In this document: one piece after another, positions 44,126 to 52,789 of the stretch
Layout of the letters: each line of letters starts with the position of its first letter
How positions within the stretch are numbered: position 1 is the stretch's first letter
NCBI GenBank assembly: GCA_000751295.2
Contig: CCMO02000002.1
Location: 952,501-1,016,500, forward strand
Direction: 5' to 3'
Length of the DNA stretch: 64,000 nt
Source of the DNA: a bacterium YEK0313
GTDB lineage: Bacteria > Pseudomonadota > Alphaproteobacteria > Rhizobiales > Phreatobacteraceae
Made by a program: the position numbers and the translations under genes
The notes under the pieces: generated by a model
Told to the model about the DNA's origin: nothing
Seen by the model: only the letters and a program-made list of their open reading frames with translations
Databases searched by the model: none

Positions 44126-44860
44126 ATGACAACCTCTATCGTCCTCATTCCAGCCCGCATGAGCGCATCGCGCCTGCCCGGCAAGCCGCTGGCCGACATT
44201 TGCGGCCTGCCGATGATCGTGCATGTCATGCGGCGGGCCGCCGCGACCGGATTGGGACGGGTGGTGGTGGCGACCGATTCGGACGAGATCCTCAGGGTGG
44301 TCGAGGCCGCCGGCGGCGAGGCCGTGATGACCCGGGCCGACCACCCGACCGGTTCCGACCGGATCCGCGAGGCCGCCGACCTCGTCGACCCGGATGGCCG
44401 GTTCGAGCGCATCATCAATGTCCAGGGCGACCTGCCGACCCTCGATCCCGGCATCGTCAGCGCCGCGGCGCAGCTGCTCGACGATCCCGCCGTCGATATC
44501 GGCACGCTGGCGGCGGTCATCGTGCGCCCCGAGGAAGTGTCCAATCCCGCCGTGGTCAAGGCGATCGGCACGCCGATCGGCGAACGGCGCCTGAGGGCGC
44601 TCTATTTCAGTCGCGCCACCGCCCCCTCGGGCGAAGGGCCGCTCTATCATCATATCGGCCTCTACGCCTATCGGCGCGCCGCGCTCGAACGCTTCGTCTC
44701 CCTGCCGCCGGCACCGCTGGAGCAGCGCGAGCGGCTGGAACAGCTCAGGGCGCTGGAGAACGGCATGCGCATCGATGTCGCGGTGGTCGACACGGTGCCG
44801 CTCGGCGTCGACACGCCGGCCGAGCTCGAACGGGCTCGTGCACTGATCGCCGCATCCTGA
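44126..44860 (+). CDS. kdsB: 3-deoxy-manno-octulosonate cytidylyltransferase
   Basis: 244 residues. The nucleotide-binding start IPARMSASRLPGKPLADICG, the segment VVVATDSDEILRVVEAAGG and the catalytic acidic patch INVQGDLPTLDPGIV are characteristic, as is LYHHIGLYAYRRAALERFV. It activates Kdo as CMP-Kdo for lipopolysaccharide inner core synthesis. pheA follows on the same strand, an arrangement common in Rhizobiales. Confidence 0.95.
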   Translation: MTTSIVLIPARMSASRLPGKPLADICGLPMIVHVMRRAAATGLGRVVVATDSDEILRVVEAAGGEAVMTRADHPTGSDRIREAADLVDPDGRFERIINVQGDLPTLDPGIVSAAAQLLDDPAVDIGTLAAVIVRPEEVSNPAVVKAIGTPIGERRLRALYFSRATAPSGEGPLYHHIGLYAYRRAALERFVSLPPAPLEQRERLEQLRALENGMRIDVAVVDTVPLGVDTPAELERARALIAAS

Positions 44861-45014
44861 TAGATCAGCCATGACGCAACCGGACGCCGACGGCCGAACC
44901 GGCACCGACCGCCTCGACCCGCGGCGGCCGGCGAGCCATCGTCCGGCTGCCGGTTTCGCGTTCCAGACCTTCGTCTTCTTCGACCCCAACGACCCTGAGC
45001 GGAGCTCGCGTCCC

Positions 45015-45878
45015 ATGATCCTCGCGCCGAAGCGTGTCTCCTTCCAGGGAGAACTCGGAGCCAATTCGCACATTGCGGCCAAGGATGTGTTTCCGAACGC
45101 CGACGTGCTGCCCTGCCCGAGCTTCGAGGACGCCTTCGCCGCCGTGCAGAACGGCGATGCCGATCTCGGCATGATCCCGATCGAGAACTCGATCGCCGGC
45201 CGGGTCGCCGACGTCCACCACCTGCTGCCGCATGCCGGGCTCAGCATCATCGGCGAATATTTCCTGCCGATCCGCTTCCAGCTGATGGCCGTCAAGGGCG
45301 CCTCGCTCGCCACCATCAAGTCGGCGCGCAGCCACATCATGGGCATCGGCCAGTGCCGGCTGATGATCCGCAAGCTCGGCCTGAAGCCGGTCGTCTCGGG
45401 CGACACCGCCGGGTCGGCGCGCGAGGTGGCGGAAGCCGGCGATCCGACGCAGGCCGCGATCGCGCCGCGGCTTGCCGCCGAGGTCTACGGCCTCGACATC
45501 CTCGCCGAGGATATCGAGGACGCCGCCCACAACACGACGCGGTTCGTCATCCTGTCGCGCCAGAAGATCTGGGCGGCGCCGGGCCAGAACTGCCTGACGA
45601 GCTTCGTCTTCCAGGTGCGCAACGTGCCGGCGGCGCTGTTCAAGGCGATGGGCGGCTTCGCCACCAACGGCGTCAACATGACCAAGCTGGAGAGCCACAT
45701 GATCGGCGGGCGCTTCGTCGCCACCGAATTCTACGCGGAGATCGAAGGCCATCCCGACGACCGTCCGGTCAAGCTGGCGCTGGAGGAGCTCGCCTTCTTC
45801 GCCAAGGAGCTGACCATTCTCGGCGTCTATCCGCAGCATCCCTGGCGGAACGAGGTCGAAAAGCAGATCGCCGAATAG
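45015..45878 (+). CDS. pheA: Prephenate dehydratase
   Basis: 287 residues from MILAPKRVSFQGELGANSHI, with GGAG ten bases upstream; an in-frame ATG at 44871 would add 48 residues not typical of the family. The catalytic domain has SFQGELGANS, MIPIENSIAGRVADVHHLL and the essential Thr in HNTTRFVIL. The C-terminal ACT domain (VFQVRNVPAALFKAMGGFA, then MTKLESHMIGGRF) binds phenylalanine for feedback inhibition. No chorismate mutase domain is fused, as usual for alphaproteobacteria. Confidence 0.93.
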   Translation: MILAPKRVSFQGELGANSHIAAKDVFPNADVLPCPSFEDAFAAVQNGDADLGMIPIENSIAGRVADVHHLLPHAGLSIIGEYFLPIRFQLMAVKGASLATIKSARSHIMGIGQCRLMIRKLGLKPVVSGDTAGSAREVAEAGDPTQAAIAPRLAAEVYGLDILAEDIEDAAHNTTRFVILSRQKIWAAPGQNCLTSFVFQVRNVPAALFKAMGGFATNGVNMTKLESHMIGGRFVATEFYAEIEGHPDDRPVKLALEELAFFAKELTILGVYPQHPWRNEVEKQIAE

Positions 45879-45920
45879 GCCCCGCGGCCATGGCCGCCTC
45901 CCCTGACCGAAGGTCGCGCC

Positions 45921-46814
45921 ATGGATCATGAGACCTTCCGCCTCGCCGTCGCCCTCGCCGAGACCGGCGATCTCGGCAAGGCCGGCGCGGCGGCCGGAGG
46001 CCTCGGCAAACGCACGGTGACAGCACGCATCGCCCAGCTCGAACGGCGGGTCGGCGCGCTGCTGTTCGACCATTCCGGCCGGCTGGTGACCGCAACGCCG
46101 GCGGGCGAAGCCTTCGTAGCCGAGGCACGGCTGGCACTCGCCGCCGGCGAGCGGGCCGAGCGGCTGGCCAGGGCCGTCGCCGCGCGCCCCACGGCGGTGG
46201 CGATCGGCGTTGCCAGCGGCGCCCTGTTCGGCCCGGCCCGCAGCCTCGTCGAGGATCCCGCCTGGGCCGAGGCCGGCCTCAGGCCGCAGTTTCACGACAT
46301 GCCCGGCCCCGACCAGGCCAGGGCGCTCGCCGCAGGCCGGCTGGTGCTCGGCTTCCTCACCCCGCCGGTCGCCGCCACCCCGCGGCTCGACCATGTGGTG
46401 GTGGCGCGCTCGGCCTGGTCGGCGGTCGTACCCGCGGCCGAGGCCCATCTGCGGCGCAGCGCCAGCCTGCCCGGCCTTGCGCGCAAGCCGCTGGTGATGC
46501 TCGCGCAGGAGGAGGCGCCACTCGCCCATGACGGCCTCGTCGCCGCGCTCAGGGCAACGGGCACGGAACCCTATCTCGCGCAGGCTGCCCACACCTGGCC
46601 CGCGGTGATCGCGCTGGTCGCGCTCGGCCTCGGCTCGGCGCTGGTGCCGAGCGACATCGCCAAGGCCGTGACGATCGAGGGCGCAACGATCCTGCCGCTC
46701 ACCGAGGCGTCCGGCCTCCAGCCCTGGATCACGGTCTGCGCCTTCCTGCCGCAACCGCCCGGCTCGCGCGGCGCCGAGGCGGTCGCGCTGGTCAGGCGCC
46801 GATTCAGCTCCTGA
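45921..46814 (+). CDS. LysR-family transcriptional regulator (divergent helix-turn-helix)
   Basis: 297 residues. The N-terminal winged helix is recognisable (FRLAVALAETGDLGKAGAAA, then RTVTARIAQLERRVGALLFD) but departs from the usual LysR wording, and GGLGKRTVTARI replaces the common LSQPAVS-type recognition helix. The effector domain is complete. The 3' end overlaps the convergent nudC gene by 11 bases. Its target is not evident. Confidence 0.82.
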   Translation: MDHETFRLAVALAETGDLGKAGAAAGGLGKRTVTARIAQLERRVGALLFDHSGRLVTATPAGEAFVAEARLALAAGERAERLARAVAARPTAVAIGVASGALFGPARSLVEDPAWAEAGLRPQFHDMPGPDQARALAAGRLVLGFLTPPVAATPRLDHVVVARSAWSAVVPAAEAHLRRSASLPGLARKPLVMLAQEEAPLAHDGLVAALRATGTEPYLAQAAHTWPAVIALVALGLGSALVPSDIAKAVTIEGATILPLTEASGLQPWITVCAFLPQPPGSRGAEAVALVRRRFSS

Positions 46815-47790
46815 TCACCAGGCCATTGTCGACGAAAGCCCGGATCAGGTGATGGGCAATGGCGATCGGCGGCGGGCACGACAGGCGCTCGGGATGCTGC
46901 CGGGCCAGCATCATCCAGCATTCCTCGCGCGTGAACCAGCGCGCATGTTCAAGCTCCTCGGTGTCGATCTCGATCTCCCGCGAGGTGGCCTCGGCATGAC
47001 AGCCGATCATCAGCGATCCCGGGAACGGCCAGGGCTGGTCGAACAGATAGCCGACCCGGCCGACCGAAATATGCGCCTCCTCCATGATCTCCCGGCGGAC
47101 CGCGTCGGCAATGGTCTCGCCGGGTTCCAGGAAGCCGGCCAGTGCCGAATACATGCCGGGCGGGAAGCGCCGCTGGCGCCCCATCAGGCAGCGGTCGCCA
47201 TCGACCGGCAGCATGATCACCACCGGATCGGTGCGCGGGAAATGCTGCGCCTTGCAGGTCGGGCAGTCGCGCCGCCAGCCCGCCTGGGTCGGCACCGACT
47301 GTGCGCCGCAGCGGCCGCAGAAGCGGTGGGTGGCGTGCCAGTAGAGCACCGCCTTGGCCTCGGCCATCGGCCCGAGATGGTGGCTTGCGACCTGGCCGGA
47401 GACGGCGACCGTGCGCATGTCGGTGACGAGCAGGGTCGGATCGGCGAGCTGCACCTCGGGAATGCGATAGGCCTGCGGGTCCGGCTTGGCGAAGTCGGGC
47501 AGGAGCCGGCCGAAACGCGGCGCGCCGTTGGCAAGGCCGAGAAACACCGTCTCCAGACCGGGACCGAAAGGCTCGGCTTCCGCCAGCGTGAACAGGGGAT
47601 CGCCCATGTCGCCGTCGCGCCGCAGCACCGGCATCTCGCCGCCGAACAGGTAGAGCCGCGCGCGCGGGTCGGCGAGGGTGGCCGCGACCCAGGCCTCGTC
47701 GCCGCGTTTGGCGCTCATCCGGTCGAGGAAGTTCTCGGTATAGCCCAGACTGATCTCGGGCAGCTTGGGCATCGGGTCGTAGGCGGGCAT
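46804..47790 (-). CDS. nudC: NAD(H) pyrophosphatase/decapping hydrolase NudC
   Basis: 328 residues from MPAYDPMPKLPEISLGYTEN. The zinc ribbon has four cysteines (FCGRCGAQ and RDCPTCKAQ). The Nudix box is GFLEPGETIADAVRREIMEE, and the NADH-specific motif SQPWPFPxS appears as DQPWPFPGS with the first residue changed. The enzyme hydrolyses NADH and removes NAD caps from RNA. The frame is open further upstream, where it overlaps the HIT gene, but nothing there resembles the family. Confidence 0.92.
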   Translation of the reverse strand: MPAYDPMPKLPEISLGYTENFLDRMSAKRGDEAWVAATLADPRARLYLFGGEMPVLRRDGDMGDPLFTLAEAEPFGPGLETVFLGLANGAPRFGRLLPDFAKPDPQAYRIPEVQLADPTLLVTDMRTVAVSGQVASHHLGPMAEAKAVLYWHATHRFCGRCGAQSVPTQAGWRRDCPTCKAQHFPRTDPVVIMLPVDGDRCLMGRQRRFPPGMYSALAGFLEPGETIADAVRREIMEEAHISVGRVGYLFDQPWPFPGSLMIGCHAEATSREIEIDTEELEHARWFTREECWMMLARQHPERLSCPPPIAIAHHLIRAFVDNGLVIRS

Positions 47791-47902
47791 GGTGGCGGCT
47801 TCTTTGATCGTTCCAGGTTGCCGGACGCTCGCACGGCCCGGGCCCTCCAGGCAACGCGTCATCCGGTGGAGAGCCCTGCGCGAAGGGCATCGATTTCCGC
47901 GC

Positions 47903-48322
47903 TCAGGCGCCGAAGCCCGTACGCAGGGCCTCGACGAGCGCGGCCTTCGGCGCATCGCCATAGGCTTCCGCCGGCACCTTGCCCCAGACCGGACCCGGCC
48001 AGGCCGGATCGCCGCGAAACCGCGCGATCACATGGACATGCAGTTGCGGCACCATGTTGCCGAGGGCCGCGACATTCAGCTTGTCGCAGCGCGTGAGGTC
48101 GCGCAGCACGCGCGAAGCGACCCTGATCTCGTCCATCAGCAGCGTCGCGTCATAGGGCGTCAGATCGACGATTTCGGTGACGCTCGCGCGCCGCGGCACC
48201 AGAATCAGCCAGGGATAGGTCGCATCGTTCATCAATCCGACGCGGCAGAGCGCGAGATCGGCCACCCGCTCGGTGTCGGCGGCGAGCCGGGGGTCCAGTT
48301 CGAAGCTGTCGTCGCTGTTCAT
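47903..48322 (-). CDS. HIT domain protein
   Basis: 139 residues. The histidine triad is in PQLHVHVIARF (HxHxH followed by a hydrophobic residue), preceded by LMNDATYPWLILVPRRASVT and LNVAALGNMVP. HIT proteins hydrolyse nucleotide conjugates such as Ap4A or AMP-lysine. It reads away from the SRP RNA gene and lies upstream of nudC with a 112-base gap. Confidence 0.9.
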   Translation of the reverse strand: MNSDDSFELDPRLAADTERVADLALCRVGLMNDATYPWLILVPRRASVTEIVDLTPYDATLLMDEIRVASRVLRDLTRCDKLNVAALGNMVPQLHVHVIARFRGDPAWPGPVWGKVPAEAYGDAPKAALVEALRTGFGA

Positions 48323-48346
48323 TCGGAGGGTCTCTTTCGAATCGGC

Positions 48347-48375
48347 TTGAGTTCGGCGGCCTGACGCTCCATATA
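48347..48375 (+). promoter_or_regulatory. Candidate promoter of the SRP RNA gene
   Basis: TTGAGT (48347-48352) and CATATA (48370-48375) are spaced by 17 bases, and the -10 box ends six bases before the first paired base of the RNA at 48382, which is the expected distance to +1. Confidence 0.65.
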
Positions 48376-48381
48376 GACCTC

Positions 48382-48476
48382 GGGAGGTTGGCGGTGGACG
48401 AGACTCTCGCCAACCCGGTCAGGTCCGGAAGGAAGCAGCCGTAACGAGCCCGTTTCGGGTCGCGTGTCAGCCTCCC
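48382..48476 (+). ncRNA. ffs: Signal recognition particle RNA (small 4.5S type)
   Basis: The near-universal SRP loop GGTCAGGTCCGGAAGGAAGC is present at about 48417-48436. The outer stem pairs GGGAGG (48382-48387) with CCTCCC (48471-48476), so the RNA is about 95 bases and lacks an Alu domain. It binds Ffh for co-translational targeting. dnaX starts 23 bases after the outer stem, a conserved neighbourhood. Confidence 0.93.
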
Positions 48477-48498
48477 ACTTCACACAGCCGAGCGCGCA

Positions 48499-50336
48499 AT
48501 GGATTCAACGCCCGAGAACGAACCCGGGTTCGATCTCGGGGTTCAGGAACCCGCGCAAAGCGCGAGCAACGGCGCGAGCTATCGGGTGCTCGCCCGCAAA
48601 TACCGCCCCCAGAGCTTCGAGGACCTGATCGGCCAGGAGGCCATGGTGCGTACGCTGTCGAACGCCTTCGACACCGGCCGCATCGCCCAGGCCTATGTGT
48701 TCACCGGCGTGCGCGGGGTGGGCAAGACCACCACCGCCCGCATCCTGGCCCGGGCCCTCAACTACGAGCTGCCGGGCGAGGTCGACAAGCCGTCGATCCA
48801 CCTCGCCCGCCCCGGCATCCACTGCCAGGCGATCATGGAAGGCCGGCACGTCGACGTCATGGAGATCGACGCGGCCTCCCATACCGGCATCGACGATGTC
48901 AGGGCGATCACCGACGGCGCCCGCTATGCCCCGGTCTCGGCGCGCTACAAGGTCTATATCGTCGACGAGGTCCACATGCTCTCGGAGAAGGCGTGGAACG
49001 CCTTCCTGAAGACGCTGGAGGAGCCGCCGGCGCATGTGAAGTTCATGTTCGCGACCACCGAGATCCGCAAGGTGCCGGTGACCGTGCTGTCGCGCTGCCA
49101 GCGCTTCGACTTGAGGCGCGTCGACGCCGACGTCCTGGTGCGGCACCTGCAGACGATCTGCGAAAAGGAAAAGGTGGAGGTCGAGGCCGACGCGCTCGGC
49201 CTGATCGCGCGCGCCGGCGAAGGCTCGGTGCGCGACAGCCTGTCGATCCTCGATCAGGCCATTGCCCATAGCATCGGCGGGACTGGCGCCGGCAAGGTCG
49301 GCGCCGACGAGGTCCGCCGCATGCTCGGCCTCGCCGACCGGGCGCGGGTGATCGACCTCTTCCAGCACCTGATGGCCGGCGACATCGCGGCCGCCATGGC
49401 CGAGCTGAAGAGCCAGTACGACGACGGCGCCGATCCGGAGATCGTGCTCACCGAGCTCGCCGAATTCGTCCATTTCGTCACCCGCGTGAAGGTGGTGCGC
49501 GAAGCCGCCGACGACCTGTCGTTCAGCGAGACCGAACGCAATCGCGGCCGCGACTTCGCCGCCAAGCTGTCGCATCGGGTGCTGACGCGGGCCTGGCAGA
49601 TGCTGATGAAAGGCATCGAGGAGGTCGCCCGCTCGCCCAAACCCTTCGCCTCGGCCGACATGGTCCTGGTGCGCATCGCTTATGCCGCCGACCTGCCGAC
49701 GCCGGACGAAGCGCTGCGCATGCTGGCCGACGGCGGCGCGGCCGCGGCGGCCCGCCCGGCCGGCAACGGCAACGGCGACGGGCGATGGCTGCCGCGCCCC
49801 GGCTGCAGCCGGTTGCCGTGCCGAACGGCGCACCGGTCGCCATGCAGGCGCCGGCGCCCGGCCGCGAGGCCCAGCCCGGCCTCGTCCTCGGCTCCTTCGC
49901 GGCGATCGTCGCCCATGCCAGCGAGAAGCGCGACATCCGCCTCAAGACGGCGCTCGAACGCGACGTGCATCTGGTGCGCTGCGAGGACGGCCGCCTCGAC
50001 ATTCGCCTCACCCGCATGGCCGCGCCGACCCTTGCCGGCGACCTGCAGAAGAAGCTCTCCGACTGGACCGGCAAGCGCTGGATGGTCACCGTCACCTCGG
50101 AGGAGGGCGAGCCGACCATCCGCGAGCAGCAGGAGGCGGCGCAGGCCGACCGCGAGCGCGGCGTGCGCGCGCACCCGACCATCCAGGCGCTGATGGAGCG
50201 CTTTCCGGGCGCCGAGATCATATCGGTCCGGCCCCTGAGCGAGCCGGCCGGCAGCGACGCGGTGGCAGCCCCGGTCGAACGCGACGACGATGACGACAAC
50301 TGGGAGCCCGTAGCTCCCTGGGACGACGACTTCTGA
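48499..50336 (+). CDS. dnaX: DNA polymerase III tau/gamma subunit, with a reading-frame break
   Basis: The AAA+ clamp-loader part is intact in the first frame: Walker A FTGVRGVGKTTTARIL near residue 70, DEVHMLSEKAWNAFLKTLEE, and the SRC motif VLSRCQRFDLRR. The loss of three of the four zinc cysteines is normal in Rhizobiales. Near base 49780 the homologous reading moves to the -1 frame, in which the tau C-terminus continues (AAAPRLQPVAVPN to EPVAPWDDDF, stop 50334-50336). Staying in the first frame gives a scrambled tail ending at 50193. One extra G in the GGG at 49780-49782 would restore a single open frame, so a sequencing error is the simplest cause; a real mutation or recoding is possible. 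Confidence 0.85.
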
Positions 50337-50355
50337 AGAACCCGAGGATCACGCC

Positions 50356-50679
50356 ATGAAGGACATCATGGGCCTGATGAAGCAGGCGCAGGCCATGCAG
50401 GCCAAGCTGCAGGAAGCGCAGGCCGACATGGAGCGCACCGAGGTGGAAGGCACGGCCGGCGGCGGCATGGTCAAGGTGACGCTGACCGCCAAGGGCGACA
50501 TGCGCGGCGTCGCCATCGACGCCTCGCTGCTGAAGGCCGACGAGAAGGAGATCGTCGAGGACCTCATCGTCGCCGCCCATGCCGACGCCCGCAAGAAGGC
50601 CGAGGTGGTGATGGCCGAGCGCATGAAGGCGGTGACCGGCGGCTTGCCGCTGCCGCCCGGCATGAAGCTGCCGTTCTGA
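50356..50679 (+). CDS. YbaB/EbfC family nucleoid-associated protein
   Basis: 107 residues. Typical features are the start MKDIMGLMKQAQAMQAKLQE, the central VEGTAGGGMVKVTLTAKGDM and the end GLPLPPGMKLPF. It is a small dimeric DNA-binding protein that lies between dnaX and recR in most bacteria, as here. Confidence 0.95.
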   Translation: MKDIMGLMKQAQAMQAKLQEAQADMERTEVEGTAGGGMVKVTLTAKGDMRGVAIDASLLKADEKEIVEDLIVAAHADARKKAEVVMAERMKAVTGGLPLPPGMKLPF

Positions 50680-50705
50680 GACCGGCGGCCCGACAGCAGC
50701 CCTCC

Positions 50706-51311
50706 ATGCAAAGACGCGTCGCCGGCCCTGAAATCGAACGGCTGATCCAGCTGCTTGCCAAGCTGCCCGGGCTCGGGCCGCGCTCGGCGCGGCGCGCCGC
50801 GCTGCACCTCGTCAAGAAGCGCGAGAGCCTGATGCAGCCGCTGACCGCGGCGCTCGAGGAGGCGTTGGCGAAGATCGTCATCTGCTCGACCTGCGGCAAT
50901 GTCGACACGTCCGATCCGTGCACGGTCTGCTCCGACCCGCGCCGAGACGGCTCGGTCATCGTGGTCGTCGAGGACGTCTCCGACCTCTGGGCGCTGGAAC
51001 GCGCCAGCGCCATCAATGCCCGCTATCACGTGCTCGGCGGCACGCTATCGCCGCTCGACGGCGTCGGCCCCCAGGACCTGAACATCGAAGGCCTGATCAA
51101 CCGCGTGCGCTCCGGCGGCGTGCGCGAGGTGATCCTGGCGATCAACGCGACCGTCGACGGCCAGACGACGGCCCATTACGTCACCGACCTGCTGGCGCAG
51201 GACGATGTCAAGGTGACCCGCCTCGCCCACGGCGTTCCGGTCGGCGGCGAGCTCGACTATCTCGACGAGGGCACGATCACCGCGGCGATCCGCTCGCGGA
51301 CGTCGTTCTGA
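50706..51311 (+). CDS. recR: Recombination mediator RecR
   Basis: 201 residues. The helix-hairpin-helix segment is LLAKLPGLGPRSARRAALHL, the zinc finger has ICSTCGNVDTSDPCTVCSD with four cysteines, and the Toprim domain contains VIVVVEDVSDLWALERAS and VILAINATVDGQTTAHYV. With RecO it loads RecA at gaps. The gene is intact, and the accessory region begins right behind it. Confidence 0.96.
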   Translation: MQRRVAGPEIERLIQLLAKLPGLGPRSARRAALHLVKKRESLMQPLTAALEEALAKIVICSTCGNVDTSDPCTVCSDPRRDGSVIVVVEDVSDLWALERASAINARYHVLGGTLSPLDGVGPQDLNIEGLINRVRSGGVREVILAINATVDGQTTAHYVTDLLAQDDVKVTRLAHGVPVGGELDYLDEGTITAAIRSRTSF

Positions 51312-51377
51312 GGGAGCGGCAAGGGACTGCCGCGCGGAGCAATTGGTTTCCCGCAATGGACCTGCATGCAGGCCGGT

Positions 51378-51545
51378 CGTGGTTCGAGGGTCGCCTTCGG
51401 CTCCCACTTCATCACGAGGCAAGAAAGTGCATGGCATGGCGGGCGCTCCTGAAGCGCGACGCTGAGAGCATCACGAGCAACCTTGCTACAGCCCCCCAAT
51501 CCTCATGGTGAGTAGCCCGCGCCCTGGCGCAGGCCTCGAACCACG
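51378..51545. repeat. Imperfect inverted repeat after recR
   Basis: CGTGGTTCGAGG (51378-51389) is mirrored by CCTCGAACCACG (51534-51545). Inner blocks TCATCACGAGG and CCTCATGGTGA are also roughly complementary. The layout matches the repeat at 25725-25892, which uses a different outer word. The surrounding 51312-51719 (408 bases) has no recognisable gene. Confidence 0.55.
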
Positions 51546-51719
51546 GCCAACCGTGATGCCATGCGTTGTCTGTGACGGTTGCGCTTCGCGCAGCTCGCAA
51601 CACGACGCGCATGGCAATCAACCACGTCTCGACGCGGGCGCGTGGACAACCCTCGCCTTGAGGCCGTCACGACGACATTCTATATGATGCGTGATGATTG
51701 ATGCGCACGAGCCCCTGCC

Positions 51720-51947
51720 ATGCGAACGACCCTGGCAATCGACGATGATGTCCTGATGGCGGCCAAAGCCATAGCGCGGCAGCAAGACCGGAGTGTCGGA
51801 GAGATCATTTCCGCCCTTGCCAGACGTTCCCTGCAGCGACCGCAGAAAGGCGGGGAACGCAATGGCATTCCCCTGCTGTCACCTCGCCCCGATGGACCGC
51901 CGGTGACGCTCGATATCGTCAACGGGCTGCGCGACGAGCTGCCGTGA
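51720..51947 (+). CDS. VapB-type antitoxin (ribbon-helix-helix)
   Basis: 75 residues. The first 45 (MRTTLAIDDDVLMAAKAIAR, then RSVGEIISALARRSL) form a ribbon-helix-helix DNA-binding domain. The C-terminal 30 residues, with PLLSPRPDGPPVTLDIVNGL, would wrap the toxin. The stop overlaps the GTG of the next gene, typical of type II toxin-antitoxin operons. Small and GC-moderate, it lies in the accessory stretch after recR. Confidence 0.85.
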   Translation: MRTTLAIDDDVLMAAKAIARQQDRSVGEIISALARRSLQRPQKGGERNGIPLLSPRPDGPPVTLDIVNGLRDELP

Positions 51948-52381
51948 CATTCCTGCTCGACGTCAACGTCCTCATCGCGCTGATCGATCCAGGCCACGTC
52001 GCTCACGATGCGGCGCATGCCTGGTTCGCCGCCACGGGAGCAACCGCGTGGGCCACCTGCCCCATGACGGAAAATGGTGTTGTACGGATCGTCGGCAATC
52101 CAAAATATCCGAACTCGCCGGGCGCCCCGTCGGTTGTCATCGATATCGTTGCCCGGTTGCGAGCGCTGCCCGGCCATCACTTCTGGCCCGACGATTTGAG
52201 CCTCGCAGGCTCGGCCGACATCGATCCTGCCAAGATCCTCACCTCGTTGCAGGTGACCGATACCTATCTGCTCGCGCTCGCCAAAGCCCATGGCGGGCAG
52301 TTGGCGACCTTTGATCGCAAGCTGTCGGTTGCGGCCCTGAAGGACGGGAAATCCTGCCTCCATCTGATTGGCAGCAGCTAG
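51944..52381 (+). CDS. VapC-type PIN-domain toxin
   Basis: 145 residues from GTG 51944, which overlaps the antitoxin stop. The PIN acidic residues are visible: Asp in LLDVNVLIALID, Glu in MTENGVVRI, Asp in VTDTYLLALAKAHG and Asp in LATFDRKLS. Such toxins are Mg-dependent RNases that cut tRNA or rRNA when the antitoxin is degraded. The catalytic set is complete, so the pair is probably functional. A decayed IS begins just behind the stop codon. Confidence 0.88.
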   Translation: MTFLLDVNVLIALIDPGHVAHDAAHAWFAATGATAWATCPMTENGVVRIVGNPKYPNSPGAPSVVIDIVARLRALPGHHFWPDDLSLAGSADIDPAKILTSLQVTDTYLLALAKAHGGQLATFDRKLSVAALKDGKSCLHLIGSS

Positions 52382-52789
52382 ATGTTTAGTCCCGGCATTT
52401 GATGGATTGGATTGAGGTTGAATCGTTCTGACCTCCCGCACAAGATTCCTGACAGTCTCCATGATCTGCGACACGCTGGGCCGGCCGCTGCGCTTCATGC
52501 TCACCGCCGGCGAGCGGCACGACAACCTCACCGCCAAGGCTCTGCTGCAGGGCTTCCGGGCTGAGGCGGTCCTGGCCGACAAGGCCTATGACAACAACGA
52601 CCTGCGCCAGACCATCGCCGAGATGGACGCTGAGGCGGTGATGCCTTCAACCCGCTCCCGCAAGCTCCCCATCCCGCACGACGCAACGCTCTACAAGGCG
52701 CGCAACCGGATCGAGCGCTGCTTCAACAAGCTCAAGCACTTCCGTCGCTTCGCAACCCGCTACGACCGCAGGGCCACCCATTACCTAGC

